A stretch of DNA of 64,000 nt from Bacteroidia bacterium (GTDB lineage Bacteria; Bacteroidota; Bacteroidia; Bacteroidales; UBA932): contig SABC01000003.1 of the NCBI GenBank assembly GCA_009929175.1, positions 39,685 through 103,684 of the forward strand, in the 5' to 3' direction. The notes below the pieces were generated by a model, which made no database searches, had not been told where the DNA came from, and worked only from the letters and a program-made list of their open reading frames with translations. A program made the position numbers and the translations under genes. Of the stretch, positions 51,899 to 59,928 are shown piece by piece. The stretch's first letter is position 1; each line of letters starts with the position of its first letter.

Positions 51899-51931
51899 TT
51901 TGGCTTTTTTCATTTCAAATTATTACCTTCG
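51899..51931 (+). promoter_or_regulatory. aspA promoter
   Basis: TTTG (51899-51902), a 21-bp spacer and TACCTTCG (51924-51931, one base from TAnnTTTG) lie 25 nt before the aspA ATG. One of the best-formed promoters in the window. Confidence 0.65.
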
Positions 51932-51956
51932 CGGAACTTTAAAAAAAACAACAGAT

Positions 51957-53387
51957 ATGGAGAGATTTGGTTTCTCTGTCAGCGGGAAAACCCGCACAGA
52001 GCATGATTTACTAGGGACAAAAGAGGTTCCCGTAGAAGCATTGTACGGTATTCAGACACTCAGGTGTATCGAGAACTTTGATATATCCAGGGATTACCTC
52101 TCGGAATACCCCGAATTCACAAAGGCCCTTGGTATAGTCAAGATGGGAGCTGTGCTTGCCAACCACGAACTCGGCCTGATCAACGATCAAATAAAAGATG
52201 CAATAGTGGCCGCTTGCCAGGAACTTATGGAGGGAAAACATCTGGAGCACTTTCCCATTGATATGGTCCAAGGTGGTGCCGGAACCAGCGTGAACATGAA
52301 CGCCAATGAAGTTATTGCAAACAGAGCTCTGGAAATCATAGGAAAAGAGAGGGGGCAATATGAATTCATCAGTCCCAACGACCATGTAAACATGGCTCAA
52401 AGTACAAATGATGCTTACCCTAGTGCCATGCACATTGGTTTGTATCTTACCCACTTTAAAGTTCGTGAAGCCCTGCAGGCAATCATGGAATCCTTCGCCA
52501 AAAAAGAGGAGGAGTTTGCTCATATAATAAAAATGGGCCGCACACAATTGCAAGATGCAGTACCCATGACAATGGGCCAAACATTCGGAGCATATAAATT
52601 TGCCATCAAACACGAATTAAGCCGTTTGGAAAAAGCAGCAAAAGAGCTTTTGTTCATTAACATGGGAGCAACTGCAATCGGAACCGGCATAACATCAGAG
52701 CCCGGTTACGCAGAGGCCTGCATCAAACATATCAGGGAGATTACCGGATGGGATATCCGCCTAGCCGAAGATCTTGTAGAGGCAACCAACGACACATCCA
52801 GCATGGTGTTCTATGCCTCAGCCCTAAAAATGATTGCCATCAGGCTGTCCAAAATCAGCAATGACCTTAGGATCCTTTCGTCCGGACCAAGGGCTGGTCT
52901 TGCAGAGCTTAGCCTCCCTCCTAAGCAACCAGGATCTTCAATCATGCCCGGCAAAGTCAACCCGGTTATCCCCGAAGTTGTGAACCAAGTATGCTTCAAG
53001 GTAATTGCCAACGAAATGGCAGTATCCCTGGCATCAGAAGCCGCACAGCTTGAGCTCAATGTTATGGAGCCTGTAATGGTTCAAAGTATAGTGGAATCCA
53101 GCGATTGGCTTATACGCGCACTGGACACACTACGAATTGAATGTATAGACGGTATCAAGGCCAACGAAGAGAACTGCCGCCACTACGTGGAGCACTCCAT
53201 AGGAATCGTAACAGCCCTGAAACCATTCATCGGCTACTCCAATTGCACCGAAATTGCTAAAGAGGCCCTTAAAACCGGTGGCAGCGTATACAACCTGGTT
53301 ATGGAAAAAGGACTGCTCACAAAAGAGCAACTGGACACCATACTCGACCCCAAACACATGGTTAAGCCAACCAAAATCAAACTTTAA
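51957..53387 (+). CDS. aspA: Aspartate ammonia-lyase
   Basis: 476 aa. It deaminates aspartate to fumarate and ammonia, which can feed fumarate respiration in an anaerobe. Fumarase/aspartase superfamily: EHDLLGTKEVPVEALYGIQT start, GGAGTSVNMNANEVIANRA, SPNDHVNMAQSTNDAYPSAMHI, and the signature loop PGSSIMPGKVNPVIPEVVNQV. That loop favours aspartase over fumarase only with the rest of the sequence, notably the RTEHDLLG start. The ATG at 51957 is chosen; a start at 51900 would overlap the promoter. A strong terminator follows. Confidence 0.94.
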   Translation: MERFGFSVSGKTRTEHDLLGTKEVPVEALYGIQTLRCIENFDISRDYLSEYPEFTKALGIVKMGAVLANHELGLINDQIKDAIVAACQELMEGKHLEHFPIDMVQGGAGTSVNMNANEVIANRALEIIGKERGQYEFISPNDHVNMAQSTNDAYPSAMHIGLYLTHFKVREALQAIMESFAKKEEEFAHIIKMGRTQLQDAVPMTMGQTFGAYKFAIKHELSRLEKAAKELLFINMGATAIGTGITSEPGYAEACIKHIREITGWDIRLAEDLVEATNDTSSMVFYASALKMIAIRLSKISNDLRILSSGPRAGLAELSLPPKQPGSSIMPGKVNPVIPEVVNQVCFKVIANEMAVSLASEAAQLELNVMEPVMVQSIVESSDWLIRALDTLRIECIDGIKANEENCRHYVEHSIGIVTALKPFIGYSNCTEIAKEALKTGGSVYNLVMEKGLLTKEQLDTILDPKHMVKPTKIKL

Positions 53388-53392
53388 CAAAC

Positions 53393-53421
53393 AAAAAGCC
53401 GGTTTTACAACCGGCTTTTTT
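53393..53421 (+). terminator. Intrinsic terminator after aspA
   Basis: A perfect 12-bp stem, AAAAAGCCGGTT with AACCGGCTTTTT, with a TTAC loop, followed by T. The A-run on the other arm makes it able to act in both directions, also ending transcription of the convergent gene at 53466. Confidence 0.9.
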
Positions 53422-53465
53422 CATCCCTCGGATAAATTAATAACTTCTTGGTTAATTGACGTTTA

Positions 53466-54290
53466 TTACTTAAGGTACCTGTTAGCATGTGCAGTTCTGT
53501 TTGTAAGTCTGAAAACAACAGGCATGGTATAGACAATCCTTGTAAGCTGGTTGTGCGATTTGGCAGGTTTCCACACGGGAGAGTTCATTATAATCCTGGA
53601 TACCTCCATCGACATCAAATGGTGCGGTGATTCAAGCACTTCGAGATCAATGAGCCGTCCATCCTTATCTATTTTGAATCTCACGACCACGGTCCCTTCC
53701 AGGTTTATATCCTTACACTCCTTGGGATAAACCAATTGCCTGGACACCCAGTCAGAAAATTTCTCTTTGCTTTCTGCATCAAAAACAGCATGACATGTTG
53801 CCGACGATTTGTCTTCCATTATCGATCCGTCTTCGTTCCAGAATTGAGAAGAGATGGTTTTCCCCTTTTTCATCTGGTACCTTGCAGAAATTTGGCCGTT
53901 TGGAAAATAGTACTCAGTAGTACCCTCCTCTTTTCCGCGATGGTACTGAGCTTTTTTGTACAGCCCGTGTCCGGCAAGATTTTGTGTGAAAGCACCATGA
54001 ATCATTCCGTCTACATAATCACACACAACAAGGGTATCTCCTTTTGAGGAGAAACGTACCATCTTGCCATTTTTGAAATCGTCGGTAGTATAAATGGAAT
54101 AATCCTCCGACAGCCACCCCGGTTTTTTAGTCCGTACAACATAGCTTCCGGGAATCGAGTCTATTCCTTCTGCCACATACAAAGCTTTTGATTCGGGGCA
54201 CCTCTTCCAGTTTTTATCGAAATACTCCTGGGCTTCCAGGGTATGAAGTGAGGCAGCAACAAATACTGCCAAGCAAAATACAAATCTCAT
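53466..54290 (-). CDS. Secreted protein with MORN-like repeats and TonB C-terminal domain
   Basis: 274 aa. A cleavable-looking signal (MRFVFCLAVFVAASLHTLEAQ) replaces the membrane anchor of a true TonB. Residues about 75-155 contain YwqK/MORN-like repeats (GMIHGAFTQNLAGHGLYKKAQYHRGKEEGTTEYYFPNGQISARYQMKKGK). The TonB-C-like domain spans about 185-265 (LVYPKECKDINLEGTVVVRFKIDKDGRLIDLEVLESPHHLMSMEVSRIIMNSPVWKPA). No Pro-rich linker or transmembrane anchor is seen, so it probably does not energise receptors. Bacteroidota have many such orphan TonB-C proteins. The ATG at 54290 is preferred over a TTG at 54311. Confidence 0.85.
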   Translation of the reverse strand: MRFVFCLAVFVAASLHTLEAQEYFDKNWKRCPESKALYVAEGIDSIPGSYVVRTKKPGWLSEDYSIYTTDDFKNGKMVRFSSKGDTLVVCDYVDGMIHGAFTQNLAGHGLYKKAQYHRGKEEGTTEYYFPNGQISARYQMKKGKTISSQFWNEDGSIMEDKSSATCHAVFDAESKEKFSDWVSRQLVYPKECKDINLEGTVVVRFKIDKDGRLIDLEVLESPHHLMSMEVSRIIMNSPVWKPAKSHNQLTRIVYTMPVVFRLTNRTAHANRYLK

Positions 54291-54308
54291 AACACTCTTG
54301 TTTTGATT

Positions 54309-54340
54309 CAAATATAAATATTCAAATTTGAATCACCAAA
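54309..54340 (-). promoter_or_regulatory. Promoter of the TonB-C-domain gene, with internal palindrome
   Basis: Minus strand TTTG (54340-54337), 20 bp, TATATTTG (54316-54309): exact consensus and spacing. Inside the spacer lies the perfect 14-bp palindrome ATTCAAATTTGAAT (54320-54333), and the wider region forms inverted repeat GATTCAAA (54305-54312) with TTTGAATC (54327-54334). This looks like an operator for a dimeric repressor placed between the promoter elements. Confidence 0.6.
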
Positions 54341-54405
54341 AAAAATGTGGATTTTAAATATAAGATGAACTATGCTCCTCCCCGGGGGCCGGAAGGGATT
54401 TTGAT

Positions 54406-54413
54406 TACCTTTG
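54406..54413 (+). promoter_or_regulatory. -7 promoter element directly before uup
   Basis: TACCTTTG fits TAnnTTTG but ends only 4 nt before the uup ATG (54418). If used, the transcript would start at or within a few bases of the ATG, giving a leaderless message. Confidence 0.45.
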
Positions 54414-54417
54414 CAGC

Positions 54418-56301
54418 ATGGCATCAGTATTACAGGCACAAAAAATATCCAAACGCTACGGAACAAAAATCTTGTTCGAAGAGTTGGACCTAAATATTAA
54501 CGAAGGGGAAAAGATTGCCCTTATCGCACCAAACGGAACCGGGAAAAGTTCACTTCTCAAGATCATTGCCGGGATAGACTCGCCAGATTTCAATGACAAC
54601 GGAGAAAGCGGGAATATAAAGATATTCAACTCATCAGGAGTTGCTTACCTGGAGCAGGACCCGCTTTTCAATCCCCAAAACACCCTTTTTGACGAGGTAT
54701 TCAACGGAGAAGAGGAGGTAGCTGCCATTACTGCCGATTACGAAAAAGCGCTATTATCCGGAGATGCCACACTCCTGGAAAAAGCCTCCCACGAAATGGA
54801 CAGAGTAAACGGATGGCAACACGAAATAAAAGTAAAACAGGTGCTATCTTCATTAAACCTGGAGAATATCTGGCAAAAAATGGGAGATTTATCGGGAGGG
54901 CAAAAGAAAAGGGCTGCCATAGCAAAACTTATCCTGAATGGTAGTGATTTCATCGTAATGGACGAGCCTACCAACCACCTGGACCTGGAGATAATAGAGT
55001 ACCTGGAAGATTATCTCAAAAGAAGCCGGGTAACGATTTTGATGGTCACCCACGACCGCTATTTCCTGGACAGGGTATGCAACAAGATCGTGGAACTGGA
55101 AGGGGGCAAGTTATATACATATGAAGGCAACTACTCCTATTTCCTTGAAAAAAGGGAAGAGAGGGTCCAAAACTTCAATGCCGAAACCGAAAGAGCCCGC
55201 AATCTGTTCCGGACAGAGCTGGAATGGATGAGGCGGATGCCTCAGGCCAGGGCTACAAAAGCCAAATACAGGATAAACGCCTTCTATGACTTGAAGGAAA
55301 AGGCAAACCAGAAGATTTCGCAGGAAAAAATAAAGATCAACACAGCCACATCAAGGCTTGGCAGCAAGATAATCAACTGCCGCAAAGTCTCACATAGTTG
55401 GGGTGATTTAAAAACCATCGAAGATTTCACATACAATTTTGCAAAAGGAGAAAAGATTGGTTTGGTAGGTCCCAACGGAGTGGGCAAAAGTACCTTCCTG
55501 GAGGTGATAACCGGAGCAATTCCTCTTTCCATCGGTGAGATTGACCATGGAGAGACACTACGTATCGGTTATTACAGGCAAAACGGGCTGGAGTTCGATC
55601 CTGGAGAGAGCGTCATAGATGCTGTAAGGAAGATTGCAGAGGTTGTTACCCTCTCGGACGGATCCACAATGGACGTTGGCAGGTTCCTCACACGTTTCCT
55701 CTTCCCCCACTCCACCCACAACACAAAAATAGAAAAACTGAGCGGTGGCGAAAAAAGGCGTCTTTACCTGGTTACCGTATTAATGCAAAGCCCTAATTTC
55801 CTGATTCTTGACGAGCCAACCAACGACCTTGACATAATCACCCTCAACATTCTTGAAGAGTATCTGGAAAACTTTGCAGGCTGCGTTATTGTGGTATCAC
55901 ATGACCGCTTTTTCCTGGACAAGATTGCCCAGCATTTGTTCGTTTTCCAAGGCAACGGAATTATCAAAGACTATGTAGGGACATATTCGGAGTACCGTGA
56001 ACAGGTAAAGGAGACCGAAAGAGAAAAAAACACAGCCAACCATACTCCAAAACAAAACATACAGGATAACAAAAAAGAGAGTAAACCAAAACTCTCATAC
56101 AAAGAGAAAAAAGAGCTCGAAAAGATAGAATGTGAACTCTCTGTCCTCGAAAAAGAGAAGGACAGCCTGGAGGCTGCCCTTAATTCCGGGGAACTTGTAC
56201 CCGACAAACTATTGGATAGTTCAAACCGTTATTCGGAATTGCTTGCAAAAAGGGATCAGTTGGAATTCCGGTGGCTGGAGTTATCCGAAAAAGAGGATTG
56301 A
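54418..56301 (+). CDS. uup: ABC-F family ATPase, Uup type
   Basis: 627 aa. Two ATP-binding cassettes without membrane helices: first Walker A APNGTGKSS with signature LSGGQKKRA and VMDEPTNHLD; second Walker A GPNGVGKST with LSGGEKRRL and ILDEPTNDLD. The linker between them holds charged helices with MRRMPQARATKAKYRI. The C-terminal 80 residues (KPKLSYKEKKELEKIECELSVLEKEKDSLEAAL) form a coiled coil as in Uup, which binds DNA or ribosomes and helps cells tolerate transposon excision or ribosome stalling. It faces ettA tail-to-tail, 15 nt apart. Confidence 0.93.
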   Translation: MASVLQAQKISKRYGTKILFEELDLNINEGEKIALIAPNGTGKSSLLKIIAGIDSPDFNDNGESGNIKIFNSSGVAYLEQDPLFNPQNTLFDEVFNGEEEVAAITADYEKALLSGDATLLEKASHEMDRVNGWQHEIKVKQVLSSLNLENIWQKMGDLSGGQKKRAAIAKLILNGSDFIVMDEPTNHLDLEIIEYLEDYLKRSRVTILMVTHDRYFLDRVCNKIVELEGGKLYTYEGNYSYFLEKREERVQNFNAETERARNLFRTELEWMRRMPQARATKAKYRINAFYDLKEKANQKISQEKIKINTATSRLGSKIINCRKVSHSWGDLKTIEDFTYNFAKGEKIGLVGPNGVGKSTFLEVITGAIPLSIGEIDHGETLRIGYYRQNGLEFDPGESVIDAVRKIAEVVTLSDGSTMDVGRFLTRFLFPHSTHNTKIEKLSGGEKRRLYLVTVLMQSPNFLILDEPTNDLDIITLNILEEYLENFAGCVIVVSHDRFFLDKIAQHLFVFQGNGIIKDYVGTYSEYREQVKETEREKNTANHTPKQNIQDNKKESKPKLSYKEKKELEKIECELSVLEKEKDSLEAALNSGELVPDKLLDSSNRYSELLAKRDQLEFRWLELSEKED

Positions 56302-56316
56302 GTCCCTACCTCATGA

Positions 56317-57993
56317 CTATCGAGTAAGTTTCTTATACTTGAATCTTTTTGGTGTAAGGTCGCCCAACCGGCGTTTTTTGTTCTCCTCGTATTCCGAATA
56401 GCTGCCCTCAAAGAAATAGACCTTGGAATCACCTTCAAAAGCAAGGATATGGGTTGCAATACGGTCCAGGAACCACCGGTCGTGGGAAATGATAACCGCA
56501 CATCCGGCAAAATTATCCAGACCCTCTTCCAGTGCCCTGATAGTGTTTACATCCACATCATTGGTTGGCTCATCCAGCAACAACACGTTGGCCTCTTCCT
56601 TTAGTGTGAGGGCAAGGTGCAACCTGTTCCTTTCACCTCCGGATAATATCCCGCACATCTTTTCCTGGTCTGCACCCGAAAAATTGAACCTTGATACATA
56701 AGCCCTTGCATTCACTTCACGGTTACCAAGTTTTACAAATTCCGAATTGTCGGCAATAGTTGCATATACGCTTTTATCGGGATCAATCTGTTTGTGCTGC
56801 TGGTCTACATAAGCAACCTTCACTGTCTCCCCTACTGTAAAGGAGCCCCCGTCTACACCCTCCATTCCCATGATCATCCGGAACAATGTGGTCTTACCGG
56901 CACCATTGGGGCCTATTACACCAACTATCCCGGCAGGAGGAAGCTTAAAACTGAGGTTCTCGAACAACACCCTGTCTCCAAAAGCCTTGGTTACATTATC
57001 TGCTTCAATAACTTTGTTTCCCAGCCTGGGACCATTTGGAATAAAAATCTCCAGCCTCTCCTCCTTGGCCTTCCCGTCTTCATTGAGCATTTTTTCGTAT
57101 GCACCCAGACGGGCTTTGGATTTTGCCTGACGCGCCTTTGGAGCCATCCTCACCCATTCGAGTTCCCGTTCCAGGGTCTTGCGCCGTTTGCTCTCCTGTT
57201 TCTCTTCCTGTGCAAGACGAGAAGATTTTTGATCCAGCCACGAAGAGTAATTTCCTTTCCATGGAATACCCTCTCCCCTGTCCAGCTCCAGTATCCACCC
57301 GGCAACATTGTCCAGGAAGTAACGATCGTGGGTTACAGCAATCACAGTACCCTTGTATTGTTGCAGGTGAGCTTCCAGCCATTGTATACTTTCGGTATCA
57401 AGGTGGTTGGTTGGTTCGTCAAGCAAAAGGACATCGGGTTCCTTCAGTAAAAGCCGGCAGAGGGCAATCCTGCGCCTCTCTCCACCACTAAGATTCCTTA
57501 CAATCGCATCCGGCTCAGGACATTGTAGTGCATCCATTGCCTTTTCCAGCTTGGAATCTATATCCCATCCGTTGAGCTGTTCAATTTTATCTGTAAGTTC
57601 TCCCTGAAGATCAATAAGTTTAGCCATTTCATCATCTTCCATGGGCTCCATGAACTTCGCATTAACCTCTTCGTACTTTTTCAAAAGGGAAACTATCTCA
57701 TGGGCTCCCTCCTGTACGATTTCCAGAACTGTTTTGGATTCATCCAGCTGTGGTTCCTGCTCCAAATACCCGACAGTGTAGCCAGGAGCCCACACAACCT
57801 CGCCTTGGTAAGATTTCTCTACTCCTGCTATTATTTTGAGCAAGGTAGATTTTCCCGATCCGTTGAGACCTATAATACCAATCTTTGCCCCATAGAAAAA
57901 GGAGAGGTAAATGTCTTTAAGAATTGCTTTGTTATTGTTCGGCAAGATTTTACCTACGCCGTTCATTGAAAAAATTATCTTTTCGTCTGCCAT
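56317..57993 (-). CDS. ettA: Energy-dependent translational throttle protein EttA
   Basis: 558 aa, the usual EttA length. Two ABC cassettes with Walker A GLNGSGKST and GPNGAGKTT, signatures LSGGERRRIALCRLLL and LSGGERNRLHLALTL, and LLLDEPTNHLD/LLLDEPTNDVD. The EttA arm and P-site tRNA-interaction motif region is in DQKSSRLAQEEKQESKRRKTLERELEWVRMAPKARQAKSKARL. EttA binds the ribosomal E site and gates entry to elongation according to ADP/ATP ratio. It is convergent with uup, so the two ABC-F paralogues share a terminator region. Confidence 0.95.
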   Translation of the reverse strand: MADEKIIFSMNGVGKILPNNNKAILKDIYLSFFYGAKIGIIGLNGSGKSTLLKIIAGVEKSYQGEVVWAPGYTVGYLEQEPQLDESKTVLEIVQEGAHEIVSLLKKYEEVNAKFMEPMEDDEMAKLIDLQGELTDKIEQLNGWDIDSKLEKAMDALQCPEPDAIVRNLSGGERRRIALCRLLLKEPDVLLLDEPTNHLDTESIQWLEAHLQQYKGTVIAVTHDRYFLDNVAGWILELDRGEGIPWKGNYSSWLDQKSSRLAQEEKQESKRRKTLERELEWVRMAPKARQAKSKARLGAYEKMLNEDGKAKEERLEIFIPNGPRLGNKVIEADNVTKAFGDRVLFENLSFKLPPAGIVGVIGPNGAGKTTLFRMIMGMEGVDGGSFTVGETVKVAYVDQQHKQIDPDKSVYATIADNSEFVKLGNREVNARAYVSRFNFSGADQEKMCGILSGGERNRLHLALTLKEEANVLLLDEPTNDVDVNTIRALEEGLDNFAGCAVIISHDRWFLDRIATHILAFEGDSKVYFFEGSYSEYEENKKRRLGDLTPKRFKYKKLTR

Positions 57994-58012
57994 TATTATA
58001 AATTGTTTGGCG

Positions 58013-58020
58013 CAAAGATA
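58013..58020 (-). promoter_or_regulatory. -7 promoter element before ettA
   Basis: Minus-strand TATCTTTG (58020-58013) fits TAnnTTTG, 19 nt before the ettA ATG. It lies in the 53-nt gap after the M23 peptidase stop. No -33 TTTG was found at the expected spacing. Confidence 0.4.
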
Positions 58021-58046
58021 ATCATATATTCAAATAACCGCAGAGC

Positions 58047-59327
58047 TTACTCCCGTGCAGTCAGGGCAGCGGCTTCAATCCCAATCTTTACCAACATTGT
58101 ATCCAAATACTGTATGGAGACCAAAGAGTCCCTCAATTGTTTGCTCTGCCTTACAGCTGCAGCAAAAAACTCCCTGTTGGCCGCCTTGATCGGATCGGCC
58201 GGAGGCGATTCCATCTTAAGAGGATTGATCGGAGTCCCGTTTTTCCAAACCCGGAAATCCAGGTGGGGACCCGTAGAAAGGCCGGTGCTGCCTACATACC
58301 CGATAACCTCTCCCTGGCGGACCCTTTTGCCCACGGCCAATCCTTTGGCAAATCGGGAAAGATGCAGGTATGCAGTTGTATATGTAGAATTATGCCGTAT
58401 CTTAACTTGATTTCCCCCTCCGCTTGTATATGCTCTTTGTGTAACAACTCCATCGCCAATACTCATGACAGGGGTACCAGTGGGGGCAGCATAATCAATC
58501 CCGGTATGGGGCCGCACCACCCTGGTTACCGGATGTCTTCGGGAATAGGTGAAGCCCGACGAAATCCTTGTAAAACTCAAGGGTGCCTTAAGAAACGCCT
58601 TTTTAAGGTTCTCCCCCTTCTCGCTCCAGTACTGGGGAACCTCGTCCTGGACAAAACGATATGCATCATAATCCCGGCCAGCGTGGGTAAAGACAGCCGA
58701 ATGTATGGTACCTATGTCAAAAAACCTGTCTCCAACGTACAACTCCTCGTAAACCACCTCAAAGGAATCCCCTTTACGCAGACCAAAGAAGTCCACAGAC
58801 CATGCGAAGATATCGGACAGCCTCAATGCCAACAAAGGTTGCATTCCTGCTGCCGAGACATCGTTCCACAGGGATGTATTTATAGTGGCCTCTCCGATCC
58901 TTATCTTTGAACAGACATCCCTCTCGTTTACTCGGACGTAAAGAGAGTCATGTAACCCAAAGGTTACAAATTTTGTCCTGGTATCTTCGTATACAAGGTA
59001 TGCCAACCGCGGCTCCTCTTCCCTTGTGTAAAAAGCCTTGTATTCATTACCAACCTTAATAGACTTAAGATCAAACACATTCCGGGATGCCTGGGTTAAA
59101 GCGTAGGCATCGGATTGTGAGGCACCCAACCGTGTAATTAAAGTAGTGAAAAAATCACCCCTCTTCACCTGACCCTCCTCCGAGTCAAATTCGGACAATG
59201 GAAAGCCAAATTCCGAAATATCCATTGGTGGAGCTTGAGACTCCGTTATCTCATTTTTGTTGTCGCCGTTGTTACTGCACGAAATAATAAAACATGCGAT
59301 AACAGCCAGATAGAACATTCTTTCCAT
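58047..59327 (-). CDS. M23-family metallopeptidase lipoprotein
   Basis: 426 aa. Signal with lipobox IISC predicts lipidation at C17. Residues about 45-245 are a helical/OapA-like N-terminal region (RLGASQSDAYALTQASRNVFDLKSIKVGNEYKAFY). The LytM catalytic domain is at about 255-385: zinc ligands H274 and D278 (RPHTGIDYAAPTG), SIGDGVV, AYLHLSRFAKGL, and the last motif GPHLDFRVW. In canonical M23 enzymes this motif is HxH, with the second His binding zinc; here it is H355-L-D357, an unusual ligand. The protein may be an altered-metal endopeptidase or a non-catalytic activator. It lies just upstream of the dcw cluster but on the opposite strand. Confidence 0.9.
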   Translation of the reverse strand: MERMFYLAVIACFIISCSNNGDNKNEITESQAPPMDISEFGFPLSEFDSEEGQVKRGDFFTTLITRLGASQSDAYALTQASRNVFDLKSIKVGNEYKAFYTREEEPRLAYLVYEDTRTKFVTFGLHDSLYVRVNERDVCSKIRIGEATINTSLWNDVSAAGMQPLLALRLSDIFAWSVDFFGLRKGDSFEVVYEELYVGDRFFDIGTIHSAVFTHAGRDYDAYRFVQDEVPQYWSEKGENLKKAFLKAPLSFTRISSGFTYSRRHPVTRVVRPHTGIDYAAPTGTPVMSIGDGVVTQRAYTSGGGNQVKIRHNSTYTTAYLHLSRFAKGLAVGKRVRQGEVIGYVGSTGLSTGPHLDFRVWKNGTPINPLKMESPPADPIKAANREFFAAAVRQSKQLRDSLVSIQYLDTMLVKIGIEAAALTARE

Positions 59328-59387
59328 AATTAATCTTTTTTTCTGATTTCGAAGATAGTTATTTATGCCCAAACTGTTAAAAAGTTT

Positions 59388-59440
59388 GTGGAAAAATTTG
59401 GAAAAAAATGTAATAAAGTGGAAAAGTTTCTTTAAATTTG
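59388..59440 (+). promoter_or_regulatory. MraZ operator array and -7 element before mraZ
   Basis: Four 10-bp-phased repeats begin with TGG at 59389, TGG at 59399, TGT (degenerate) at 59409 and TGG at 59419, each followed by an A-rich half (GTGGAAAAAT, TTGGAAAAAA, ATGTAATAAA, GTGGAAAAGT). This is the layout of MraZ operators (direct repeats centred about 10 bp apart). They lie immediately upstream of, and would overlap the -33 of, a perfect -7 TAAATTTG (59433-59440), 32 nt before the mraZ ATG. Repression of the dcw operon by MraZ is the natural reading. Confidence 0.7.
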
Positions 59441-59471
59441 CCTTAGTGAAAAAAAGGTAAAAAAGGTCTCA

Positions 59472-59918
59472 ATGGTTAAGTTTATTGGAGAATACACGAC
59501 AAAGATAGATGACAAGGGCAGGGTTGTTTTCCCATCGTCCTTGAAATCCATGCTCGGTTCCGATGAAGACCAACGCTTTGTGATCAAGAAAGACCTGTTT
59601 TTCAATTGTCTGGAAATGTACACCTATCAGGAATGGATCCGTCAGTCCGAAGAGGTCAAGTCACGGCTTAACTTTTTCAAAAAGGAACACGCCCTTTTCT
59701 GGAGGGAGTACATGAGGGACAGAGCACTGGTAGAACCCGACGGAAAACTCGGGAGGATCTCCATACCGAAAAGGCTCCTGGACGAAATCGGTGTCCGCAA
59801 GGAGCTGTTGTTTGCCGGCAATGATCATAAAATTGAGATTTGGGCAAAAGAGAGTTACGACCAGGAGAGGTTACCTGGAGGCGACTATTCGGAACTTGCA
59901 GAGAAAATATTAGGATAA
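59472..59918 (+). CDS. mraZ: Transcriptional regulator MraZ
   Basis: 148 aa. Two SpoVT/AbrB-type half-domains: FIGEYTTKIDDKGRVVFPSSLK and DRALVEPDGKLGRISIPKRLLDEIGV. MraZ forms rings that bind repeated sites before its own gene and represses the division/cell-wall operon. It stands first in the dcw cluster, as usual. The operator-like array at 59388-59425 is just upstream. Confidence 0.97.
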   Translation: MVKFIGEYTTKIDDKGRVVFPSSLKSMLGSDEDQRFVIKKDLFFNCLEMYTYQEWIRQSEEVKSRLNFFKKEHALFWREYMRDRALVEPDGKLGRISIPKRLLDEIGVRKELLFAGNDHKIEIWAKESYDQERLPGGDYSELAEKILG

Positions 59919-59928
59919 GAGCTTGGTT

